Positions 59,106 to 64,000 of a stretch of 64,000 nt of DNA are shown piece after piece. The DNA comes from Roseburia_C amylophila (GTDB taxonomy: Bacteria > Bacillota > Clostridia > Lachnospirales > Lachnospiraceae): assembly GCF_025567465.1 (NCBI RefSeq), contig NZ_JAOQKI010000012.1, positions 16,918 through 80,917 of the forward strand. The letters run 5' to 3'. A program made the position numbers and the translations under genes. Each line of letters begins with the position of its first letter. Position 1 is the first letter of the stretch. The notes below the pieces were generated by a model. That model saw only the letters and a list, made by a program, of their open reading frames with translations, was not told where the DNA came from and did not search any database.

Positions 59106-59804
59106 ATGAAGAAGGTTATTAATGGATGCATTTATGCAATAGATTTAGGGGGAACAGAAGAATACGAATTTAAAGGGGTACACCCGGCGATGGTTGTACG
59201 GATGCTAAAAGAAGAAAAAATGTATTATGTTGTACCCTTAACGACGTATACAAAAGAGCGGTGGGAAAAATGTAAAAGACAAGGCTTTGGGTGTAGAATC
59301 GTTTCAACTAATTCTATTGCTCGAGTTGATAAGATTAATATTGTTACAGAAAAACAAATACATAGTAGATATTACAATTCTGAAAAATTAGTATGTGCGG
59401 AACCGGCGGAAATTGAAAAGGTAATTTTGCGGGTGGAAGAATACTTTAAATTGTCGAATCAAAAGGGATTGAATGAGTATAAGAAATTTTATTCAGAGAA
59501 AAAAGTTTTTGAAAATAAAATGTATCAATTTTGGATTGACAATAAATTTGATGATGTTTATTATAATGTAAAAATAGAAAAAGGCTCTATTGAATTAGAG
59601 TTAGGAAAAGATGAAATTCGAAATCTGACCTTTAATGATATAGTACAGGTATTATCTGAATTGTTAGATGCTTCAAAGCTTCATTTCGAGAAAAAAGGTA
59701 ATCAAAGTATAATAATATGTTTTAATGTCGATCACAAAATAGCATTGACTTTTCAAGAAAAATATGATAAATTTAAATCACAGAAGGGTAGTGTAGAAGC
59801 GTAA
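59106..59804 (+). CDS. PemK/MazF-like toxin-domain protein with C-terminal extension
   Basis: 232 residues, 12 bases after the DUF262 stop, with AAAGGGAG 6-7 bases before the ATG. Residues 1-105 have the MazF/PemK beta-barrel pattern: GCIYAIDLGG, FKGVHPAMVVRML, YYVVPLTTYTKER, and VSTNSIARVDKINIVTEKQIHSR with the conserved Ser/Arg region. The remaining 125 residues are unrecognised (YKKFYSEKKVFENK, then ELELGKDEIRNLTF). Free MazF toxins are about 115 residues, so this is a fusion. No small antitoxin gene flanks it, so the DUF262 protein may be its control partner. RNA cleavage is inferred only from the fold. Confidence 0.75.
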   Translation: MKKVINGCIYAIDLGGTEEYEFKGVHPAMVVRMLKEEKMYYVVPLTTYTKERWEKCKRQGFGCRIVSTNSIARVDKINIVTEKQIHSRYYNSEKLVCAEPAEIEKVILRVEEYFKLSNQKGLNEYKKFYSEKKVFENKMYQFWIDNKFDDVYYNVKIEKGSIELELGKDEIRNLTFNDIVQVLSELLDASKLHFEKKGNQSIIICFNVDHKIALTFQEKYDKFKSQKGSVEA

Positions 59805-59867
59805 AGCCAGCTGTGAATAATAAGTGCGTAGAAGGGTTGTATTTAATATACGTAAAGCCAGCTACAT

Positions 59868-59898
59868 AAAAAGTAAGCTAGTTTAGTTTACTTTTTTT
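59868..59898 (+). terminator. Intrinsic terminator after MazF-like gene
   Basis: AAAAAGTAAGCTA / TAGTTTACTTTTT forms a 13-bp stem (one G-T pair) with a GTT loop; the T tract continues to 59898. Around it GTAAAGCCAGCT occurs at 59803 and 59852 and a related GTAAGACCAGCC at 59939, a small direct-repeat set of unknown use. Confidence 0.8.
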
Positions 59899-59959
59899 AT
59901 TTAGTGCATATCATAGATAATGGAAGGGCAGCTAATAGCGTAAGACCAGCCACTAATTT

Positions 59960-59989
59960 CGAGGGATTGGGAGACCAATCCTTCGTTTT
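59960..59989 (+). terminator. Second terminator-like hairpin near the right end
   Basis: CGAGGGATTGG / CCAATCCTTCG (11 bp, one G-T pair) with a GAGA loop, followed by TTTT. With the previous hairpin it insulates the right end of element 1. Confidence 0.7.
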
Positions 59990-60006
59990 GAATGTATTAC
60001 TTATTT

Positions 60007-60027
60007 TGTGATACTATTTTGATACTA
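60007..60027 (+). repeat. Arm-type repeat, right end of element 1
   Basis: TGTGATACT-N4-TGATACTA, same orientation as the left copy at 49961 with 2 mismatches of 21. It lies about 120 bases inside the right att copy, while the left one lies about 180 bases inside the left copy. Confidence 0.65.
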
Positions 60028-60128
60028 AAAAATGAAAAGAATAAAAATACAACTTGGAAAATTCACAATACAGGACAATATAGACACGAAAATCATAGAA
60101 AATAATGAGATTTTAAGAACCTCACAAA

Positions 60129-60185
60129 CGTGAAGGTGGACGTACAGTAGGATCAGGACGTGTTGCTACAGTTATCGAGTAATCA
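60129..60185 (+). repeat. Displaced tuf 3' end: attR of element 1 and attL of element 2
   Basis: 57 bases encoding the last 18 codons of tuf (REGGRTVGSGRVATVIE and stop) without any start or body. 54 of 57 bases match the real tuf end. Its last 25-base part is repeated without change at 63847-63871. Confidence 0.88.
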
Positions 60186-60206
60186 AAAATTATTCAGTAA
60201 TTTCAA

Positions 60207-60237
60207 GGGTTTCGGAGATTTCTCCGGAACCCTTTTT
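60207..60237 (+). terminator. Intrinsic terminator after displaced tuf end
   Basis: GGGTTTCGGAG / CTCCGGAACCC with an ATTT-type loop, then TTTTT. Its place directly after the att copy is that expected of the original tuf terminator or of one carried by element 2. Confidence 0.85.
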
Positions 60238-60266
60238 ATGTACAGAACTAATGAAATTAAATGTGA

Positions 60267-60286
60267 ATGGTGCCAAAATGGTGCCA
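60267..60286 (+). repeat. Tandem ATGGTGCCA repeat
   Basis: ATGGTGCCA at 60267-60275 and again at 60278-60286, separated by AA. It is 80 bases inside element 2 and looks like an arm-type integrase site of a different integrase from that of element 1 (GATACT type). Confidence 0.6.
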
Positions 60287-60330
60287 GAAAACTAATTAAT
60301 AGTTAATTTACAAACAGTAGTATGAAATAA

Positions 60331-60354
60331 TTTTGGTATAAGTTTTGGTATAAG
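60331..60354 (+). repeat. Perfect tandem 12-bp repeat TTTTGGTATAAG
   Basis: Two adjoining identical copies at 60331-60342 and 60343-60354, a little over 100 bases upstream of the SMEK gene. Could be a regulatory or recombination-protein site. Confidence 0.75.
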
Positions 60355-60433
60355 TGGTGAAAAAAGATTGCCGTCTGTGATAAAAATAAGTATAATCAAA
60401 TTATAATATAGAGAGGTAAATGCAGGAGGTGAG

Positions 60434-60502
60434 ATGTCCAAAATACGCTTGCCTCTTTGTAGTATAAGATTATGCAACGAAAGAACTACTTTGATTATGT
60501 AG
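60434..60502 (+). CDS. Possible 22-codon leader ORF overlapping SMEK start
   Basis: ATG 60434 has a perfect AGGAGGTGA ribosome site 1-8 bases away, whereas the SMEK gene at 60472 has none. The short frame (MSKIRLPLCSIRLCNERTTLIM) stops at 60500-60502, 30 bases inside the SMEK gene. It may couple translation of the SMEK gene, or be accidental. The spacing between GGAGG and this ATG is short. Confidence 0.35.
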   Translation: MSKIRLPLCSIRLCNERTTLIM

Positions 60503-61455
60503 AAGAAAAACTAGCGATTTTAAGCATAAGAGTAAAGAACAGAGGGAAGTTAAATATCCTGGATGTACATATGCATTCTGAGAATTTTTATAGAGATTTC
60601 ATTAATCTATTATATGGTTGGTCTTTGGAGAATGCTAATAACAGATTGCAAAACATTGAAGCTATTGATTTGATTGATGATAATGTAAAATTAATCGTAC
60701 AGGTTTCTGCAACAGCAACTAAAACCAAAATCAATAATTCTTTAAGTAAAAAAAGTATTGAAGAGTATGCAAAAAGGGGATATACGTTTAAGTTTGTTTC
60801 TATTGCAGAAAATGCCGATCAACTTCGTCAACAAAAATATAACAATTTATATAATATTGGATTTAATCCTAAGAAAGATATTTACGATATTTCAAGCTTA
60901 GAAAAAGATATTTTAAATTTGAAATTACAAAAATTGGAGGAAGTTTATCAATTTATTAAAGCCGAGCTTGGAAATATGCCAGATTGTGTACGTTTTAATT
61001 CTGATTTGACAACAATCATTAATATTTTAGCAGAGGTGAAGTTGGACGAGAATGAACCTTTGGGGAATATTAATATGTTTGAAATTGATAAAAAAATTGA
61101 ATTTAATAAGTTAGATATTGCTGCATCAATAATAGATGATTATAAAATATTTTATAATCAGGTAGAGAAAAAGTACAGAGAATTTGATAAAATGGGATTG
61201 AACAAGAGTATGCTTGTTTTACAATCTTTAAAAAAGATGTATATTGATGCGTTGTTAAAGAATAAATATGATAATAGTGATCTACTGTTTGTTGGATTAA
61301 TTGACGAAGTAAAGGAGATCGTAATTAATAGTAGTAATTATTTTGATATTAGTAAAGAAACGTTGGAAGCATGTGCCTCTTTGCTTGTAGTAGATGCTTT
61401 TATGCGTTGCAAAATATTTAAGAATCCGGAGGGCTATGCATATGTTATTACCTGA
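60472..61455 (+). CDS. SMEK domain protein of ABC-3C system
   Basis: 327 residues. The N-terminal 165 residues fit the SMEK domain linked to ABC-three-component systems: KLAILSIRVKNRGKLNILDVH, SENFYRDFINLLYGW, then EAIDLID (63-69) and LIVQVSATATKTKIN (74-88), an arrangement of acidic residue, QxS and Lys suggesting a restriction-endonuclease-like fold. The C-terminal 160 residues are helical and less conserved. An in-frame stop at 60460 fixes ATG 60472 as first possible Met; no Shine-Dalgarno precedes it. It is the putative effector or sensor of the three-gene unit and overlaps the next gene by 14 bases. Confidence 0.85.
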   Translation: MQRKNYFDYVEEKLAILSIRVKNRGKLNILDVHMHSENFYRDFINLLYGWSLENANNRLQNIEAIDLIDDNVKLIVQVSATATKTKINNSLSKKSIEEYAKRGYTFKFVSIAENADQLRQQKYNNLYNIGFNPKKDIYDISSLEKDILNLKLQKLEEVYQFIKAELGNMPDCVRFNSDLTTIINILAEVKLDENEPLGNINMFEIDKKIEFNKLDIAASIIDDYKIFYNQVEKKYREFDKMGLNKSMLVLQSLKKMYIDALLKNKYDNSDLLFVGLIDEVKEIVINSSNYFDISKETLEACASLLVVDAFMRCKIFKNPEGYAYVIT

Positions 61456-61669
61456 AAACATGCAACCAGAAGTAAGTATATATTATAATGGTGCGATGGT
61501 ATTGAAAGAATTACAAAATAGCACCTCAAATTCGGTTATTGATATCTATCAAGTAGTAAAAGAAAAGTATGAAATGTCATTTCCTATTTTTCTTCTGTCG
61601 CTTGATTGGCTGTACCTTATAGATGTTGCAGTCATGGATGAAAAGGGGGATATAAAATTATGTTCCTAA
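61442..61669 (+). CDS. ABC-3C middle component 6 family protein
   Basis: 75 residues from ATG 61442 (GGAGG 9 bases upstream; ATG 61436 is 3 bases from it). The sequence LLPENMQPEVSIYYNGAMVLKEL, then YQVVKEKYEMSFPIFLLSLDWLYLI, and an end at LCS, is that of the MC6 middle components, small winged-helix proteins found only between the effector and ATPase genes of ABC-3C systems. Overlaps the SMEK gene upstream and the ATPase start downstream, so the three are one translational unit. Confidence 0.85.
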   Translation: MLLPENMQPEVSIYYNGAMVLKELQNSTSNSVIDIYQVVKEKYEMSFPIFLLSLDWLYLIDVAVMDEKGDIKLCS

Positions 61670-63402
61670 AATTACTTAGGATAGAAACAGAAGATGAGGT
61701 ATTAAGAGAATTACATTTTCATAAAGGAATAAATCTGATTGTTGATGATACTCCAACATCTACGAATGATACGAATGAACTAAAAACAGGAAACAATGTT
61801 GGAAAGACAACGGTTTTAAAGTTAATTGATTTTTGCTTTGGAGCAAAAGCTAAAAATATATATACGGATCCAGAAAACGAACGTCAAGATTATGAATTAG
61901 TCAAGAATTTTCTAATTGACTACAAAGTAGTGATAACTCTTGTTCTTAAAGAAGATTTGGATGATGATGATTCGGATGAAATAGTAATTAGAAGAAACTT
62001 CCTAAGTAGAAATAAAGTTCTGAGGCAAGTTAATGATAAGAACTGTACGGAGGATGAATTTGAAGAACAAATTAGAATGCTTTTATTTCCAGATGTTACA
62101 GAAGGAAAGCCGACATTGAGACAGTTACTTTCGCACAATATAAGATATTCAGATGAAAGCATCGGTCATACATTGAAAGTATTGAATCGCTATACAAAGG
62201 ATGTAGAATATGAAACATTGTATTTATATCTTTTTGGATGCAAGTTTGAAGGAGGACAAAAGAAGCAAGAATTATTAACGAAAATAGGGCAAGAAATTAG
62301 CTTCAAAGAAAGGTTGGAAAAAAAGCAGACTAAAAATGCTTATGAAGCGGCATTGGCGTTAGTTGAAAGAGAAATTCAAAATTTGAATGAAAAAAAAGCC
62401 AATTTGAATATTAATGAGAATTATGAAGAAGATTTAGCTCATTATACGCAAATAAAGTATGAAAAGAATAAGACTGCAGAGTTGATTAGCAATTTGGAAA
62501 TTCGAATGAACATAATTGTAGAAACTCAAAGGGATATGGAACAAGAAATGTCGGATATAGATTTGCAACAACTTAGGCAAATTTATTTCCAAGCAGGGAC
62601 TCAATTCGAGAAGATACAGCATACATTCGAAGAATTAGTGACTTATCATAACAAGATGGTTGCAGAAAAAATTCATTTCATTTCGAAAGAATTGCCAGAA
62701 CTAAATAGCAAAATTACCGATGAGAGAAAGCGCCTAGATACATTATGTGAGGAAGAAAGAGAATATGCTACGATAGTTGCACAAGGAGATACATTTGCAG
62801 AATTAGAAAAGTTGATAGAAGAATTAAATGAAAAATATCGCCAAAAAGGTGAATATGAAAGTATTATTTCTCAGATGGAAGATGTAGATACAAATATCAA
62901 ACAATATCGTGAGGAATTAGATGAGATTGATCAAAAGATTTTTACGGATGATTTTGAAGATACCGTAAAAAATCAGATTAATAAGTTTAATGTTTTTTTC
63001 TCTGAAGTTTCAAAAAAATTGTATGGTGAAACATATGCTATTAAATATGAAACGGAGATTAATAAGAAACAACAGAAGATGTATAAATTTTCAACTTTTA
63101 ATGCAAATATGAGCTCAGGGAAAAAACAGGGAGAAATTTTATGTTTTGATCTTGCATATATTCAATTTGCCGATAGTGAAAAGATGCCCTGTGTCCATTT
63201 CTTATTAAACGATAAAAAAGAATTGGTTCATGATAATCAACTTGTTAATGTAATGGATTATGTTTCGGATAAAAATGTACAGTTCGTTGCATCCATTTTG
63301 AAAGATAAGTTGCCAGATAAACTTAGAAAAGAAGAATTTTATGTAATTGAGCTTTCTCAGGATAATAAGTTGTTGAGAATTGAAGAGATTACAAGTAGGT
63401 GA
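61660..63402 (+). CDS. DUF2326 ABC-type ATPase of ABC-3C system
   Basis: 580 residues, start ATG 61660 overlapping the previous stop, GGGGG 10 bases upstream. Walker A GNNVGKTT at 44-51 in an SMC/Rad50-like N-terminal half; residues 205-420 are a long coiled coil (LEKKQTKNAYEAALALVERE onward). The DUF2326 C-terminal half has NANMSSGKKQGEILCFDLAY (ABC signature region) and CVHFLLNDKKELVHDNQL (DUF2326 hallmark in place of a Walker B/D-loop). Such ATPases are predicted to gate effector activity in phage defence. All parts are intact. AT-rich codon use sets it off from the core genes. Confidence 0.9.
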   Translation: MFLKLLRIETEDEVLRELHFHKGINLIVDDTPTSTNDTNELKTGNNVGKTTVLKLIDFCFGAKAKNIYTDPENERQDYELVKNFLIDYKVVITLVLKEDLDDDDSDEIVIRRNFLSRNKVLRQVNDKNCTEDEFEEQIRMLLFPDVTEGKPTLRQLLSHNIRYSDESIGHTLKVLNRYTKDVEYETLYLYLFGCKFEGGQKKQELLTKIGQEISFKERLEKKQTKNAYEAALALVEREIQNLNEKKANLNINENYEEDLAHYTQIKYEKNKTAELISNLEIRMNIIVETQRDMEQEMSDIDLQQLRQIYFQAGTQFEKIQHTFEELVTYHNKMVAEKIHFISKELPELNSKITDERKRLDTLCEEEREYATIVAQGDTFAELEKLIEELNEKYRQKGEYESIISQMEDVDTNIKQYREELDEIDQKIFTDDFEDTVKNQINKFNVFFSEVSKKLYGETYAIKYETEINKKQQKMYKFSTFNANMSSGKKQGEILCFDLAYIQFADSEKMPCVHFLLNDKKELVHDNQLVNVMDYVSDKNVQFVASILKDKLPDKLRKEEFYVIELSQDNKLLRIEEITSR

Positions 63403-63683
63403 GGAAGAAACAATAATCCGTGTTTCGGGAGTATCCCAAAGTTTGTGTAAACCTCCAAACTATCCTCCGCATCAACCCATGCCTGCATCTCGCCATCCAG
63501 AGCAAGTCTTGCATATTCCAGCGGATTATCAATCGCCAGGGAATTCAGACACCGTTGGGAATTAGGAGTGGTCTGTATCCCGGATTCTGCCTGATTGCAG
63601 TCAATCCGGAGAATGTAGCCGTCATAGTGGTTAATGTCGATGCTATTGTGCATCGGGTTATATCTTGCGTGTATTAATTTCAT
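63357..63683 (-). CDS. DUF6061 family protein with replaced C-terminus (likely remnant)
   Basis: 108 residues from the ATG complementary to 63681-63683, with AAAGGA 8-9 bases upstream on that strand. Residues 1-80 fit DUF6061 (MKLIHARYNPMHNSIDINHYD, LRIDCNQAE, IDNPLEYARLALDGEMQAWVD), a small protein of Clostridial conjugative elements. The usual stop near residue 80 is missing; translation continues 28 residues through low-complexity sequence and overlaps the last 46 bases of the convergent DUF2326 gene. This looks like a recombination scar. Function unknown. Confidence 0.6.
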   Translation of the reverse strand: MKLIHARYNPMHNSIDINHYDGYILRIDCNQAESGIQTTPNSQRCLNSLAIDNPLEYARLALDGEMQAWVDAEDSLEVYTNFGILPKHGLLFLPHLLVISSILNNLLS

Positions 63684-63846
63684 TGTTATCAGTCCTTTCA
63701 TTTGAATTGGAGGTAAAAAGCCCATGGGCTTATTTTGGACTTGAAAAACTTTCGAAATAGATATAATAATCACAAAATGTACCGCTATATAAAATGAAAC
63801 ACCATTAGAAATATTCAAAACAATGCAATTTGTTACATTAACAGTT

Positions 63847-63871
63847 GTGTTGCTACAGTTATCGAGTAATC
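63847..63871 (+). repeat. attR of element 2: third tuf 3' end copy
   Basis: 25 bases, GTGTTGCTAC to GAGTAATC, are identical to the end of the copy at 60129-60185 and carry the same two bases that differ from real tuf. The preceding 163 bases (63684-63846) show nothing but a short AGCCCATGGGCT palindrome at 63719. Confidence 0.85.
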
Positions 63872-63933
63872 TTTGCTCTTGCAATGAATTGCTAAAATAA
63901 GTAAAATTAACCCGGAGAGTGTTCGTGATATGT

Positions 63934-63965
63934 ACCCTCTTTACTGGACAACCAGTAAGGAGGGT
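63934..63965 (+). promoter_or_regulatory. Hairpin burying the transposase ribosome site
   Basis: ACCCTC-T-TTACTGG / CCAGTAA-G-GAGGGT forms a 14-bp stem with an ACAA loop. The right arm contains the AAGGAGGG ribosome site of the next ORF and is followed by GTGTTTTT, so it can also terminate incoming transcription. It fits the protection of transposase genes from read-through known in several insertion sequences. Confidence 0.6.
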
Positions 63966-63971
63966 GTTTTT

Positions 63972-64000
63972 ATGCGTTATAGTTATGAGTTTAAACTGAT
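63972..64000 (+). CDS. Start of a transposase gene (cut by window end)
   Basis: ATG 63972 is 7 bases after AAGGAGGG. The nine visible codons read MRYSYEFKL, the usual opening of OrfA/HTH transposases of the IS3-like group in Lachnospiraceae. TTTACTGGACAACCAGTAA upstream is also of the kind seen at such IS ends. The rest is outside the window, so the family is a guess. Confidence 0.45.

Larger units (their letters stand above)
49723..60185 (+). mobile_element. Integrative mobilizable element inserted at tuf 3' end (element 1)
   Basis: About 10.4 kb bounded by 57-base direct repeats of the tuf 3' end. Contents in order: XRE repressor (-), xis-like, tyrosine integrase, RecA/RepA-like ATPase, small ORF, DUF5348, candidate oriT, MobV relaxase, TnpV, two small membrane proteins, HTH-membrane regulator, DUF262 protein and PemK/MazF-like protein. 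There is no type IV secretion or coupling protein gene, so it can be mobilised only with help. Matching arm-type repeats occur inside both ends. It appears intact. Confidence 0.85.
60186..63871 (+). mobile_element. Integrase-less tandem island carrying ABC-3C system (element 2)
   Basis: About 3.7 kb lies between the second and third att copies. It holds a terminator, two kinds of short direct repeats at the left end, the three-gene ABC-3C operon, and a convergent DUF6061 remnant. No integrase, relaxase or replication gene is present, so it is either a decayed element or a satellite that the integrase of element 1 can move in trans. Confidence 0.7.

Noticed and set aside
49723..60185. Prophage or self-transmissible ICE
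   Set aside because: No capsid, portal, terminase or lysis genes, and no VirB4, VirD4 or other T4SS genes; it is mobilizable at most.

Overview
The window looks like the chromosome of a flagellated, low-to-mid GC Clostridium-class Firmicute, most likely a gut Lachnospiraceae (Roseburia/Agathobacter/Butyrivibrio-like). The reasons are strong AGGAGG ribosome sites, frequent GTG/TTG starts, sigma-A promoters, a flagellar cap-like gene, and accessory families (TnpV, DUF5348, DUF6061, MobV relaxase) common on Lachnospiraceae mobile elements. The genus is inferred, not shown.

Region 1 (1-23338) is a dense, co-directional glycan-biosynthesis island, cut at its 5' end by the window. It holds CgeB/DUF3880-type and family-2 glycosyltransferases, a LicC-like nucleotidyltransferase, three paralogous radical SAM proteins, a CDP-glycerol-transferase-like protein with a propeller-like tail, a three-enzyme UDP-N-acetyl-L-6-deoxyhexosamine set, an FkbM methyltransferase, a HisC-like PLP enzyme, LicD, an IspD/TarI-like cytidylyltransferase and an extended SDR. 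Five successive genes share one Rossmann-like GAGxY module. The island ends at a terminator. After a DUF4160/DUF2442 pair comes a convergent FliD-like gene, so flagellin glycosylation is the most economical role.

Region 2 (25700-49860) is the translation/transcription backbone: rpmG-secE-nusG-rplK-rplA, an L10 leader, rplJ-rplL, rpoB-rpoC, rpsL-rpsG-fusA-tuf. It is interrupted twice by accessory genes. Between rplL and rpoB lie a small membrane protein and an ECF sigma/DUF4179 anti-sigma pair. Between rpoC and rpsL lie a frameshifted glycerate kinase, an HTH regulator divergent from a Ser/Thr kinase, a repeat-domain membrane protein, a GNAT enzyme, sfsA, a VOC remnant and an 83-bp repeat.

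Region 3 (49723-60185) is an integrated mobilizable element that uses the 3' end of tuf as its attachment site. It carries a XRE repressor divergent from xis and int, a RecA/RepA-like ATPase, small genes, a candidate oriT, a MobV relaxase, TnpV, small membrane proteins, a membrane-bound HTH regulator and, beside the right end, a DUF262 plus PemK/MazF-like two-gene cargo. The tuf 3' end is duplicated at its right end (54 of 57 bases).

Region 4 (60186-63871) is a second, 3.7-kb island in tandem, closed by a third att copy (25 identical bases). It has no integrase. Its cargo is a complete three-gene ABC-three-component (ABC-3C) predicted conflict system: SMEK protein, middle component 6 and a DUF2326 ATPase, followed by a convergent DUF6061 remnant. 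The window ends in the first codons of a transposase whose ribosome site is buried in a hairpin.

The most noteworthy points are the tandem tuf-targeted islands with two different defence-like cargos, and the glycan cassette in which glycosyltransferases and radical SAM enzymes share a module.
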